From the NCBI GenBank assembly GCA_029204225.1, contig CM055101.1, forward strand, positions 45,382,180 through 45,446,179: 64,000 nucleotides of DNA, written 5' to 3'. Source of the stretch: Diphasiastrum complanatum (lineage: Eukaryota; Streptophyta; Lycopodiopsida; Lycopodiales; Lycopodiaceae). The notes under the pieces are model-generated. The model saw only the letters and a list, made by a program, of their open reading frames with translations. It was not told the DNA's origin and did no database searches. A program made the position numbers and the translations under genes. Shown in pieces: positions 11,601 through 23,070 of this stretch. Position 1 is the first letter of the stretch; each line of letters starts with the position of its first letter.

Positions 11601-11701
11601 GGTACTGCCCTGGTACCGCGGATCCCAGGGCGGTACCGTGCCGGCGGTACCACTGATATGGTACCGGCGGTACCATACCAGCGGTACCACGAGGTACTAT
11701 G
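11601..11701. mobile_element. hAT-like right terminus, GGTACC array
   Basis: About 100 bp contain repeated GGTACC units combined with CCGCGG, GGATCC and CCGGCGG pieces, ending GGTACTATG at 11701. AT-rich DNA (11500-11600) lies on the inner side. The array resembles that at 46-130, so both belong to the same subfamily. It lies 586 bp from the ORF2 MAER start codon. Confidence 0.65.
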
Positions 11702-11739
11702 ATGTATATATATCCATCTAAGATCACAACAAATCGAAT

Positions 11740-11830
11740 TGAATCACAAGGAACCATACTGAACCATATTGAATCGTACTGAACCAAACTGAATCATGGC
11801 TGAAACCATAATGAACCATACTGAAGAGAT
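11740..11830. repeat. Degenerate 10-bp tandem repeat (GAACCATACT type)
   Basis: Between the transposon end and the CT tract there are about eight imperfect copies of a decamer such as GAACCATACT, GAACCATATT, GAATCGTACT and GAACCAAACT. No terminus or gene is associated with it. It could be the array of another degraded element. Confidence 0.55.
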
Positions 11831-11854
11831 ACGACACATGTTCCCTCTCTGTCA

Positions 11855-11855
<1 letters not shown>

Positions 11856-11907
<52 letters not shown>
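11856..11907. repeat. (CT)n microsatellite at the LINE 5' end
   Basis: An almost pure CT run of about 50 bp. LINE ORF1 sequence begins just after it. Another LINE in this window (58160) also starts directly beside a CT tract, and two LINE 3' ends (58225 and 58617) abut CT-rich tracts. Confidence 0.9.
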
Positions 11908-11910
<3 letters not shown>

Positions 11911-11955
11911 GAGATGGCGCTACTGTAGGGCCTCGCTTCTTCTCTACCGCTGTCT

Positions 11956-13109
11956 ATGGCCAAGAAAGGGAAGGGGAGCCCACACACTTCTGCCCGTGTC
12001 CAGGCTACTTCCCTGTTGGCCCATCCTTCACCTCCATCGCTGGCTGGCCATGACCCTTCCTCGCTGGTCCCTCCATCACCCCAATTGCTGGTCCCCTCTT
12101 TGTTGACCACAACAACACCGATGCAGACTCAGGGTCTACCAGCGCTGCATCCCCCGTCAGTACTATCTCCACCAGCGCTACAGATTCCCGTCCTTCGCTG
12201 TCCGCCAGCGCTGCAGATCCCATCATTGAAAAGTACCTTTTTCGTTCTCCACCAGCGCTACAAGGTCCATCACTGTTGTTTCCAATTCTTTTGCAACAAT
12301 TTCTGATGCTGCTCAGAGCCGTAATGATGGTACTGCTGCTGTTACAGATGGAGCCTTACGCAAGGTGAAGGATGAGTCAGTGTTGCCTACAGTCCATACT
12401 CCTTGCCCTCCACCTACTGCCTCCTCTTTCTTGATACCCGAGATCTACACACTTGCCAAGTCATTTGAGCAATACATTTTCTCTTACATCGAGCAAATAA
12501 AAAACGAATCCACCTCTCTACGAAAGGAAATGGGACAGCTTCAAACGATCATTCAATCAATGGCCGCTGACGAGAGATCATGTTAACCCGGATTACTTCT
12601 TTGGAGGCAGCAATAAACAAGGAGAACCTACAAAGATTCAAGAGTTGGAAGAGAAGATAGAGCAACATAAGGCTGAAACGAGATCGTGGGCTTCTCTTTT
12701 GAAGGAGGATGTTAAGGAGGGTACACCATCCTTCAACCGAGTCATTTCAGCCACCATATTTGAAGAGCGAATGCGAGAGTACAAATCCTTGAATATTAGG
12801 GTCCGCGGAGTTGAAGACACCAACGATCCAATGACCGAAGCAGCCAGCTTTCTTTCAAGCACACTCTCCCACCACTCCGAAGGGTTAAATAGAGCTTGGA
12901 AAACCAAGAGAGACCCTTATAAACTCATAGTCTGCTTCACGAATTTGGAAGAGAGACGGGCAACCCTCAAACTGCGGGCCAAGCTTAGAAGTACACTTAT
13001 ATTTATGGATGATGATCTCACTCCCATACAGGTTGCGGATCGGAAAAAAGCATTCAGTGAGGCAAAAGCTTTGAGGAAGAGGGTAATTTATCGGGATGGC
13101 AAGGCTTGA
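11956..13109 (+). pseudogene. LINE ORF1
   Basis: Three pieces in differing frames. 11956-12306 is Pro/Ser/Leu-rich with little structure (MAKKGKGSPHTSARVQATSL). 12365-12586 contains a probable coiled coil (YIEQIKNESTSLRKEMGQLQ). 12645-13109 continues with EEKIEQHKAETRSWASLLK and then a fold resembling an RNA-recognition motif (LNIRVRGVEDTNDP, later LRSTLIFMDDDLTPIQ). Coiled coil followed by an RRM-like domain is the usual layout of LINE ORF1 RNA-binding proteins. Frameshifts near 12310-12360 and 12586 inactivate it. Confidence 0.6.
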
Positions 13110-13190
13110 TACATTGATCCTCCGAATCCTGACAAATAGGGATTAAGGCCCTTCGGACTAGGTAGCGGTTCGGGGGGCCTTTCTTGAGCA

Positions 13191-15695
13191 TTGCGGTTGA
13201 GGTTATGGAACTGCAATGGCATTCACTCTTCAGCTACTGCCGGCGATTTTAGATATTTTTGTGCGGAGGGTGATATCTTACTACTCACCGAGACACATGA
13301 GAGTCTGAAAAGAGGTCTACCGGTTGTTGCGGGTTTTTGCTGGAACTCTGCACATCGGAGGTCGACGAGAGCATTGATAGATCGGGGTTCTGGTGGGGTG
13401 GCCTGCTTAGTCCGCGACTTCATTCGGCCTTGGGTCGAGTTGGTGCATACTGATGAGCGAGCTCGCTATATTTGGATTCTGGTGGACCGGACTTTGATGG
13501 GACTAAACCGTGACCTCTTTCTAGTCATTTGTTATTTTCCACCGGACACATCAGTTTTCACATCAGATGAGGAGTCACCTTACATGGATATCTCTTCAGA
13601 CATCATCAGATACGAGAAGCGGGGTTATATTCTTTTGGCTGGCGACTTTAATGCCAGGACTGGGTCCAGGCCGACAGAGTTCCATAGAGTAGAGGATGAT
13701 CCACAGCGGATACATGCTTTAGACTGGGATGATCTTGGCCTCCGGCGACGATCAGCACATGCAGAGGGTCCAGTTACGGCATATGGAGAGCAGATGCTTC
13801 AGTTGGGCGAGGCTCATGGATTGGCCATTTATAATGGCTTACTGCAGTGGCCTGATTCTTACGAAATCAGCCAAGGGAAGAAGATGATGGACCTTCTCTT
13901 TAGCTCCTCGTCGCGATCATTTTGGCAAAAATTCCTTTCACGAGCACCTCCACCCCAGATCACAGATCTTAGCACATGGGTAACCTATGCCACATCGTTG
14001 TACACTGTACCTGACACTCCTCCACTTCCCACACACCCATACACACGCACTTCTGATATATTCTCCCCAACCATAGTAGAAGAGGCCATCGACCGATTAA
14101 ACCTCCATAAGGCCAAAGACATTGATGGTCTAGAGGCTGAACTTTTGAAGCAGGCCATTGACATCCTCTCACCCTTCCTCTCTTTCCTCTTTAACCACGC
14201 TATCACATCTGGTTTCCCCTCCCCTTGGTCCACAAACCTTATTCATCCTATCCATAAAGGTGGTGATCCCATGAAAGCCGACAACTATTGTACCATCATG
14301 ATCAGCTACCTCTTTGCCAAGGTTTATGGTTCTATTCTTCAGTCAGAGATCAGTACAGAGATGGATACCAGAGCACTGCATGCCATAGGTCAGGCAGGTT
14401 TCAGAACATGATACACTACACCAGATCATATTTTCACCTTGAGATCCATCATTGAGGAGGCTAAGGCCAGGAGAGAGCGTGTATACTGCTGCTTTGTGGA
14501 TTTCCGCAAAGCCTTTGACTTTGTGCCTCGACATTTACTGATACAGAGACTTCGGGACCGTGGCTTCCAGGAGGATATCATACAGGCAGTTGTGGCATTG
14601 TATAGACAAGTTATTGGGTGGATCTGAGTATCAACAGTTGTATCACCAGCGATAGAGAGTACCATTGGGGTTAAGCAGGGATGTCCTCTCTCACCTACAC
14701 TCTTTGGTTTATATATAGATGAGCTTGAGCAAGTTATACAGACAGAGGGAGGTGAGGGATGCACATTGGGTGACCTCGTTATCGCTATTCTATTATATGC
14801 TGATGATGTGGTTTTGCTTTCGAGGACGAGGGAAGGTCTGCAGCGGCATCTTGATGCGCTTCACTCTTTTGTTACTTAGTGGGGATTATCAGTGAATGTG
14901 GCCAAAACCAAAGTTATGATGTTTAACCCAGATCCTTCATGATGCGACAGGTGCTTCTATGGGAGGGGCATCCACTTGAGGCAGTTGACTCCTACACATA
15001 CCTAGGCGTGGTATTTTCTGGTCCCACTGTCAGCATGCGACGGGCGGCATTTTCCCGGTTACGGAAGGGCTATGCATCGTTGGTGGATTTGGAGAGACTA
15101 TGTTTCAGCTCACACATCAGAGATGTGACTAGTAAGTGTCGACTCCTTGACACTATGGTAGTTCCCTCAGCTCTATACGCATCAGAGACATGGAGTACTG
15201 GCTTGACGGCTACCGAGTGGGCGCGCATCTCACGACTTCAGATTCATATGCTATCTCGGATGATACGGGCTAAGCCCTCTATACCACATCACATTATATT
15301 GGCGGAGTTTGCCGTCCCCCCTATTTAAATAGAGGCATTGTTCCATATTGTCACATTCATACAATGCCTGGAGGATCTTCAAGGTAGAGGCACACACTAT
15401 GCTGCAGCAGCTTTGTCGTCATCCCAGCACCTACATTCTGAGGTATTCTCAGGCCTGTCGTCTCCTCTCCTCATTGAATACTCACATTATGGATCTACCA
15501 GCTGGTACTCATCAGTATGTTCGAGGACATCTGTATAGGGCATATCTTCAGAGCACTTGGCAGGATTCGCCTGGGGTGAAGATGCAGTTTTATCGGGCAC
15601 ATTTTCTATCCTCCCACATCATAGCTCGCTTGAAGCGCAAGCTTCCTTCCTTACCACAACACTCCATACGGCTGCCGCTGCTTCCTTCCCTATAA
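13191..15695 (+). pseudogene. LINE ORF2: endonuclease and reverse transcriptase
   Basis: Residues 1-200 (13191 onward) are an apurinic-type endonuclease: LRLWNCNGIHS, LLLTETHES and ILLAGDFNARTG with the catalytic Asn/Asp block. Around 13880-13920 the end of the endonuclease and the linker are deleted. Reverse transcriptase follows: NLIHPIHKGGDP, AIGQAGFRT, then after a stop at 14409 FTLRSIIEEAKARRERVYCC, DFRKAFDFVPR, GVKQGCPLSPTLFGLYIDEL and the catalytic ILLYADDVVLLS (YADD about 14796-14807). The C-terminal part continues through 15328 (CRLLDTMVVPSALYASETW) to about 15695. There are at least five stops or frame changes. Confidence 0.85.
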
Positions 15696-15699
15696 ACCC

Positions 15700-16665
15700 C
15701 ATCATAACAAACAAAAACAAAACACCAAGCCTAGATCGGTGCGCCCACCTTGGTATGACGATGAGTGTCATTCCCACCATCACCTTGTCACACATGCTCG
15801 CATACACACACCTCATCTCTTCCACACGTCGTCTCTTTACCCGCTTATTCCGTCGTAAGAAATGGGCATATGATAGTTTGGAAGAGCGACGACTTATTGG
15901 TCTACTCTATAGTTCTTCCATAGGCGCATTCTGTCGTGTATTCATTCCCCGTGCTCCACCTCCGCTCCTTGATGATCTGTGCATTTGGACTGATTATGCC
16001 ACTGCCTTATATACCATTGATACTGACACACCTATTTCCATCTCCCCTAGACCTTCTAAGTTTATCTTCTTCACTACTGATATGGTCCACAATGCCATCA
16101 AGAAACTGAACACCAGTAAAGTCAAGGATATTGATGACCTTGAATCTAAACTTTTAATCCATGCTGCTGATTTACTATCACCTCTCCTGGCCACTCTGCT
16201 CAATCAAGCCATTGTCTCCGGGTTTCCTTCTTCTTGGTGCACCAACATCATCCATCCCATACACAAAAATGGTGATCCCATGCATCCTAGTAACTATCGG
16301 ACTCTTATGATTGGGCACGTTATCACGAAGTTGTATGGCATTATTCTTCAATCAGCTATGAGTATTGAGGCAGAGACCAGGAGATTGCATGCTATGGGCC
16401 AGGCTGGATTTAGAGCCCATTATTCTACTACAGATCATATCTTTACTACAGATCATATCTTTACTCTCAGAGCCATTATTGAGGAAGCTCGGCACCGGCA
16501 AGAACGAGTTTATTGTTGCTTCGTTGACTTCAGGAGACCCTTCTACTCTGTCCCACGCTCTTTACTCATTCAGCGGATACGAGACCTTGGTTTCTCTGAT
16601 GACACAAGTCCTAGCAGTGATGGCTCTTTATGAGAGAGTATTGGGATGTTTTCGGAGAATTTGAA
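15700..16665 (+). pseudogene. Second LINE ORF2 fragment
   Basis: A separate copy of the linker-RT region: RRLIGLLYSSSIGAFCRVF, FIPRAPPPLLDDL, CTNIIHPIHKNGDPM, AMGQAGFRAHYSTTDHIFTT and VYCCFVDFRRPFYSVPR. The corresponding part of the first LINE is 13890-14600. ACAGATCATATCTTTACT is tandemly duplicated at 16430-16465, giving a repeated TTDHIF. Catalytic YADD and everything after it are missing. The fragment ends at about 16665. Confidence 0.8.
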
Positions 16666-16669
16666 TATA

Positions 16670-17369
16670 ATGTCTTGTTTAAATTGTGTGAACGTTGTCT
16701 AGTCGTGAAGAGCTTCCGCACCATTTCAAATTAGACATTTATGCACAAGTAGCAAAATTAAAACGCGGCTTTGCACTGAAGCCAGCGATCTCTTTGTCAA
16801 AGGAGGATTTGTTGAAGAACATTCACGAAAGCCTGTCTAGCTATCTTCAATTGCATTCGAAATGTACAAGCAAAACGTCTTTAAGGAGCCCAAGACCAGA
16901 ATTTGCATTGATAGACAATAGAGCCAGTGAATGAGTGGAATTAGGGAGAGTATGAAAGATTGATGATATTAAATTCCAGTATGCATGCAGAGAAATGCAA
17001 ATACAAACTATGGTAGAGATTACTAAAGTAAAATCGATTACCTGAACAGTTTGTGCTGTCTATTCCTGAATAAGAATGCAACGCAGCAGAGTGCGCAATT
17101 CCCTCTTACATCTCCTCAGAAGAAAAAGGATCATCCATCAATATTATAAGAAGAGATCATCCATCAATATATGGATATGTATCCGTCCATGGATGGCTGA
17201 AATTGCATCGGTAGGCGATGACGACGATGGCGAGCAATGCCTGTGCCCCCCCCGAAACCAGCACGATATTGTTGTGAATGGTGCTTTCGTTAAATGTATT
17301 TTTTGGCTTCATGTCCTCATTTGTGGGTAGACTTAATTGAACTTGCACTGAGGGCATTCCCTTGTCTAG
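16670..17369. other. Unassigned stretch
   Basis: No domain was recognised. An 80-codon frame at 16695-16934 is open but has no visible motif. A duplicated ATCATCCATCAATAT piece lies near 17127-17173. Confidence 0.3.
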
Positions 17370-18010
17370 CATGGGCAAGTCTCATGTGTTTATTATAAGC
17401 CTCCTACTCGGTTAGAGATGTCAAGGGGTGTAGTTTGTAGACATCTTATATGCCCATAGAGATCAATACACCTTGTCTCAGTTTCTTTTGATTTCGAATA
17501 CCATGTGTCTTGATTATATAGTTAGTGCTTGCTTGTTGGTGATTTAAACCTAGCCATTGGCCTTAGGGTGAAAAGTGATTGTCTCATACTTGATAGTTAG
17601 TTGTTTTGCTCAAGAAGTGTGTTCCCTTGTCTAATATCAACTCCTTAGGAGCATCAAATTTTCTTATCACTTGCTCAAACAATTATAACACAACTTTTTT
17701 AAGCATTGTCCTTAGCAATTGCACGTGCCTCTTAGGGGTCAAAAAAGGCATAGAGTATTGGCCCTACAAAATTGACTTTCAAAATTTTAAAAGGTAGGCA
17801 TGCTTGAGAGCATGATTTATCCTCTCGGGTATTCAACCTCTCACAAATATCACAACATTTCACATGTGCATGAGAGTCTTTGAGTAGTCTGGGCCACTAG
17901 AAACCAGCGTAGTATCTTTGCCATGTTAATTGCCCAACAAAGTGGCCATCCACCCACAAGCCAACTCATGGCATTCTTCTAGTAAAAATGTCACACATCG
18001 TTGATAAATC
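17370..18010 (-). pseudogene. Ty3/Gypsy integrase remnant
   Basis: On the minus strand 17935-17840 reads YYAGF, stop, WPRLLKDSHAHVKCCDIC, the zinc-binding N-terminus of a Gypsy integrase (family pattern Y-W-P-x-x-x-x-D-x-x-x-x-x-x-x-C-x-x-C). Further fragments, including a region around 17700-17780, continue in broken frames. No LTR could be paired with it. Confidence 0.6.
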
Positions 18011-18389
18011 TCGCATTATATGACTCCTCCTATGAGGGAGAATTCAAGCTATAGTTTGAAGTATTCACTTTTTTGAAAAGTCACATAGATTGAGACTTCT
18101 AGAAATTTTGATTTTTGTTAACACTTTATGAACCAATAAATCTTGATTTATCATGATTCAATTTTCTAAGTGAAATTCATTATTTGTATGCAATAAATTT
18201 GTAGACTTTGGCAATAAAAAATAGACTTATCATCGTAAGAGAATAGCACTCTTGCATTTTTTGTGTTTCATGTGAATGACAAATCATTGTGAGCCTCAAT
18301 GGAAAACATTGAAATTGCCTCTCTCTTTGCATGTTGGTCAGATCGATTCTTGTCAAAAAAAACTAGCTATTGATCATGCTAATTCACTT

Positions 18390-18620
18390 TTAGAATGGGG
18401 TGGGGGTTGTCCTCTGAGGGCGTACCCAGAAAGGGTGTCTGCTTGAAGGCTGTAACTCTGAGGGCGTTCTACCCAAGAAGGGTGTTTGCTTGAAGGCTGT
18501 AACTCTGAGGGCGTTCCACCCAAGAAGGGCTTCCGGCCAACCAAGAAGGGCATCGGACTGAGGGCGGAAGCCCTTCCTCAGGTGGAGGGGCTCGAGGAAG
18601 GGGCCTTCCCTACCGTGATT
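18390..18620. repeat. Tandem repeat of about 60 bp, GC-rich
   Basis: Two and a half copies of a unit containing CTCTGAGGGCGT, CCCAAGAAGGGTGT and GCTTGAAGGCTGTAA, passing into a palindrome-rich tail (GGAAGCCCTTCC, GGGGCCTTCCC). It is far more GC-rich than its flanks. It may be the array of another terminal-repeat element, but no CATAG end could be placed with confidence. Confidence 0.7.
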
Positions 18621-18913
18621 TCGTTTTCTACATTTTTTTTAACATGCAATTAAAAAAGAAGAAGGGGAGGCACATAGTTTCCGCGCAGGGAGGCGCCTCC
18701 CTTTTCTTCATTAAAATGTTAAAAATGATATTACGTGGTGGTCAAAGATCTTTTGAAAGCAACCATTGATTGTTGTCAATTTTCTCTTAGTTTTCTAGAT
18801 TTATCTCACTATGCTAGAGCAAAAAATTTTGCAACTCTAAAAATTTGAATAATGTAAGATTTCAACAAGGCACTTGAACTCTTTAAGTCTATTCAAAAAT
18901 TTTGACCTTTAGA

Positions 18914-19043
18914 TTTAAAGATTCTAATTTTTGGGCATAAAAATGAAATATTTAAGTGAATATCATACCAAATATCTTTCATTCTAAATTTTGGGCATAA
19001 AAATGAAGTATTTAAATGAATATCATACTAAGTATCTTTCATT
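18914..19043. repeat. Tandem duplication of about 62 bp
   Basis: Two near-identical copies of a segment starting TTTGGGCATAAAAATGAA and ending ATATCTTTCATT lie side by side with few differences. No function is visible. Confidence 0.85.
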
Positions 19044-19455
19044 GAGGATGCTCGGGTAATGAGGGTAGCAATTTGAGTCTTAGGAACATTAGGATGTAGC
19101 CAACTATTGGATGAAAGATATTTGACATAGCAATTGCACATGTACGATTGCCATGTGTTTACTTTTCGCCTTAACCAACCACAGCCACGTGTTTACTTTT
19201 CGCATTCACAGATGCTTACTTGTTGGGTATGTGGACTAAAATGGCCTGAATAAATGCCTGCCATAAGCACAATAAAATGGAAGAAAAGAAACACACAGGA
19301 TTTTGTGAGACGAGATGAGAGAGAGGAGAGGACAGCCAACCAACTCAATCTTTCCTCTCGGCTCTTCCCATCCATCCATCCATCCTTCTGCTCCTTCACT
19401 TCTTATTCCTCTTATTCTTCTATTCATTTTGTGATCCAACCCCAGTTTTCTTCGA

Positions 19456-19578
19456 TGGAAGCCACCATAATCGTCCAGCCCGCAAGCTTTTTTCATCAGG
19501 CATGCATTATCACACCTCCTCCTTCTCTCAACCTGCTTTGCTCGCGAATTGATGACGACGTCGATGATGTTTTTGGAT
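19456..19578 (+). CDS. Candidate 5' coding exon, possibly of the PP2C gene
   Basis: A pyrimidine-rich leader with CATC repeats (19365-19455) precedes ATG at 19456 with G at +4. The open stretch of about 40 codons begins MEATIIVQPASFFHQACIIT and turns acidic (RIDDDVDDVFG) before the stop. Its position 4 kb upstream of the first recognised PP2C exon and the look of a 5' UTR suggest a first exon. However, no donor that fits the phase of exon 23360 is obvious. This is a hypothesis only. The 182-codon minus-strand frame over the same region is judged a shadow. Confidence 0.2.
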
Positions 19579-19579
19579 A

Positions 19580-20828
19580 ATGCATTGGCGACATTTTCAC
19601 TCTTTCTGATATCTAAATAGAATTTGATTTGTTGGTGGGTAGGTAGTTCAGAGCCGTCGGCGATACTGTTTTCATCAATTCCAAGTTGGACGGATGCTGC
19701 TGCATGGAAATTCACTTGGTGGCGACATTGGTTATAATCCTTAATCTTCTTCAGCTCAGACATAGATTTCATTTGTACTAACAATAAAATTCTTTCACAT
19801 TGCTTTCGTATGGGTGGGGCCTTCCCTGCTGAATAAAAGTCCTTGCCTTGAATGCTGTTTATCTATCTCGTCTGTCTTGTGGTCTTGGGTAAATGAGTTG
19901 CATATTAATTATTCTCTAATCCTCACAATGGTCTTGTATGTTATCATCCATCCCCTGTAGGGTCTTGGTCTTGGGCATGCATGCTTAATTGCATTTTGCT
20001 GGGTTAAGCTGATTTACAATTTCAAGGACACAATCTGCAATATGGCAAAATTCTGAGCAGCTGAAATCAAGTATGAGGCAGGAGTAGTTGTGAATCTCTA
20101 TACGCAATAGGTAGGAATGTTTTGAACGCATGCCCTTGTCTCCACCTTACTACATAGGTAGGAAGGTCCCGAAATTATCCCATTATAGGAGAATGAATTA
20201 TCTATTTACGCTGAGGGCTCACTCTAGCAGTTTTCTTCAAGAAAGTGGTGCATCCGCTTAGAATCAAAATTTTCAGTTTCGATTGTCCGAAAGTAGAGTA
20301 TGATCACCGTTTTAGCAAAACCATCATGCTTCCACAATAGAAGCAACTACTTACCAATATTGCGTCCCTTCTGATCTCATGCAAGCTTCCGAAATCATAG
20401 TAATCGTTTCTTTATATAGCAAAAAGCTGAAGTATACAAAATCGTCATAATATGAGCTAAGGAACCGATAGAAATGTGGGGATATTATGTTAAAGTGCTT
20501 CTTAGACAATCGGTACCCTTCATGTAGTGGAAACACATTGCAATCCCAGACGATGTCTACTTCATTGATTGTACTCTTGGCAATCTTATGCATTGTCTGG
20601 GTACCCAAAGACATTAGTAATTCTTTAGAAGTGAGGAATGCAATGCATTGTGACATTTTTTTTGCACTCATACAGTTCACTCACTCATTCTCTATTTTGA
20701 GTCGCTAACCTCCATTCATAAGTCCACATTGGAGACAATCCAATAAACCTTGACATTTGTTGATTTTATTGTAGAGACAGCGTATGAACCTGATTTACGT
20801 GTGGCTACTCATTTGTTTGAATGGAAAT
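19580..20828. other. Unassigned, probable intron or intergenic DNA
   Basis: AT-rich with no recognisable coding segment, repeat or RNA gene. If 19456 is the PP2C first exon, this is intron. Confidence 0.3.
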
Positions 20829-20885
20829 TTCAAAGATGAAGGGTCCAGACGCGCGTCCGCGTCCGGACGCGTCCACCTTTTTTTT
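20829..20885. mobile_element. hAT-like left terminus, GCGTCCGGACGC array
   Basis: CAAAGATGAAGGGTCC is followed by overlapping GCGTCC/GGACGC palindromes (20845-20875) and then a T tract. The start resembles the inverted end at 56176-56198 (GGACCC then CTATG), and the array uses the same unit. The partner end was not found nearby, so the element is truncated or its other end is degraded. Confidence 0.5.
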
Positions 20886-21484
20886 TTTCATATATTTTAT
20901 ATAAATATATGAAATTATGCTCATATCACTTTTAAGTCTTACTTGGATTTCAGTCAACTACTTGTGCCATGTCATTTTTTCAAAGATCATGAGTATTTTT
21001 TTCTTGTCATTTAATAGATGCAGCTATAGTTGTTCAATAAGTTTCGGCATTAGCTTCATCCCTTTCCAGCTTTTCTAGAAGTGCAAAACCACTTTTTGTG
21101 GCACCTCTTCCTGCTTAGAATTTTTTATTGGTAGTTCATTTGTATTAAAGCTTAGAAAATTCTCTTTTACACATGCAATTGTCTAATAGCATGTTCAATT
21201 AAAGTAGTAAAGCGTACAGCTAGGCATACATCACCTCTATATGCTTGAGGAGCTCCCTTATGACCCTTCTTGAACACTTGGTCTGGCCACTCTGCAATTG
21301 ACCACCTCTTTTCTTAATCTCCAAGCCAGCAAGGGAGCTCCTGCAGTAAGTTGTCTTCTTATCTTTATTTTCAATTTTGAGAAGCCAGAACGTACTGTAG
21401 GTTCTATACAATACGGTCTGAAACGTTTTTTCTTTTATTAGCTCTAAATTGAAATGAACTAATATAGTTAAGATAGCCATCAAG

Positions 21485-21650
21485 TATAGTTGCAGCGCGA
21501 TTCTGAATCGCGATCAGAATCGCGATTCCGATTCGCGATTCGGGATTTTCCCAGAATCGTGTAGAATCGAATTTTTTTTTTTTTTTGAAATTCTTTTAGG
21601 CAATATGGGTATCTACACATAAGATACAGCTGCATTTGATATACGGTTAT
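21485..21650. mobile_element. hAT-like left terminus, GAATCGCGATTC array
   Basis: TATAGTTGCA at 21485-21494 is one base from the CATAGTTGCA end of the element at 26997. It is followed by about six GATTC/GAATCGCGATT palindromes to 21570, a T tract and GGCAATATGGGTATC at about 21600. That last motif is repeated at about 27127 inside the 26997 element. No right end was found. Confidence 0.6.
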
Positions 21651-23070
21651 CCATACTTGGCTGCTGAGTAATCGAACTAATATGCAGTAAAATATGTAAA
21701 CAAATGCTTTTTGATAAGCCAACTTGAAAAGTGTTGTAGAGATTTAAATCAATGGAGTTTAGATATGGAAATAGCTGCCAAGAGTAGAAAAAGGAATCAG
21801 ATTCATGGCCATTTAGTCCTGCTTCGCCTAGGCTACATGATTAAAGTGCCACCTGCTGGTCATGATCTTCCTTCTTCTTGCTAATACATTGAGGGAAGCT
21901 TGATAATACATTAGGGACGCTAGATATCAGAAACACTGGATGAGCGACCTCCATGGCCCGCCAACACTCAATTTTAGAAGAAGTGGAATTTAACTGGTCA
22001 TTCATGAAAGAAAAGGGCTTCATAGTCATAATAACCCGTATGAGAGGGTTCTCATATGTTTTTAACTAGCATTACAAATTTTAATAACTCTTTTGTGAGT
22101 TTTTGTATGGACTGCTAACAAAGGATGCTTATGTAGCAAGTTGCAACTGACAACATGAATTTTGGTGGGTCAGACTCTTTTGCTGTTGTTTTAAAGCCGT
22201 TGGTTTTTCAAAATAATCATGTAGATTTAGTATACTTTCAATTAGGAAGATCTGACTTTATGATGAGTAAAGTATTCATATTGAAGGTTTATTCTTGCAA
22301 TAACAGTAATAATGTTTGACCAAATGGGAGTATGGTTGGAATTATGCTTCTTCAGACAGAATTTAATCTCCAGATTATCCAGAATAAACTTTAAAACGAT
22401 CTTTCTGGGTTAGGGTTTCTTTTGAAGGGTAACCTAAAGCAAGATTTTTTTGCTGCAGTGCATATTATTGAGCTTAGACCTAAAACTATTATTGTTATCG
22501 CTTTGTTTGTCCTCAATTGACTGTCGGAAATCAAGCAAGCACCAAATAGTCAAGGTATGATGGTTAAGATCAAATGCATATGGTGGTTAAAATGTGGCAG
22601 TATGCAAAGCCATGAGTGTTTGCTAACTTTATGTTCTCCTTTCTTTTGCCATAATGTTGATTCCCCAAAATATTACACTTAGCTGATTGATGTTGGTCTT
22701 GTGATTTTAGTATCAAGAGATATCGGCATTTCAATTCATTCATATTAGGACATTTTGTGCATCACCTTGATGCAACTAATGTGTTGTACATGATTACCAT
22801 CAGTTGTAGATGTAACGAATTTATATAAAATTTTACTTTACTTGCTCAATGATATGACTAGAATATTTGACTGCAGCTTGTAATAGAGTGAGTTGGTTGC
22901 AGCCAGAGTTAGAGCTGTAAAATACTTACGACAAAAGAGAACAGTACAAGCGGCTGCTGTGCTTGAGACGTGGTCAGTGGTTGAATGCATTTATCTCTTC
23001 CAGAATAGTTCAACTACTAATATTTTCAACAGTTTCATGTTACATAACTTTTCCATAAGAGATTAGATAC
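21651..23070. other. Unassigned, probable intron
   Basis: AT-rich DNA upstream of the first recognised PP2C exon. No coding block was identified. Confidence 0.3.

Larger units (their letters stand above)
4438..11701 (+). mobile_element. hAT-like transposon with two genes and palindrome-array terminus
   Basis: This block contains a multi-exon BED-finger hAT transposase gene (4533-10229, plus strand), a convergent small charged gene (10750-11157, minus strand) and a right terminus of palindromic GGTACC/CCGCGG repeats ending in CTATG at 11701. The left terminus is not seen: Gypsy sequence runs up to 4437 and the gene begins almost at once, so the left end appears lost. The coding part is much GC-richer than the surrounding DNA. 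Stops, frameshifts and a duplication show the copy is dead. Membership in hAT rests on the transposase domains and on related CATAG-ended copies with 8-bp target duplications. Confidence 0.7.
11908..15695 (+). mobile_element. Non-LTR retrotransposon (LINE), nearly full length, decayed
   Basis: Starts after the CT tract, with a Pro/Ser-rich and coiled-coil ORF1 (11956-13109) and ORF2 carrying endonuclease and reverse transcriptase (13191-15695). The 3' end is unclear because a second LINE fragment follows without an evident tail. The RT blocks (GQAGFR, DHIFTLR, YCCFVDFRKAFD) and the Cys-rich tail of its relatives do not look like typical plant L1 elements. They look closer to RTE/Jockey-type LINEs, but this needs a tree. 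Confidence 0.75.

Noticed and set aside
19236..19784. 182-codon minus-strand frame
   Set aside because: No recognisable domain or start context, and it overlaps a pyrimidine-rich leader with CATC repeats on the plus strand. It looks like a chance frame.
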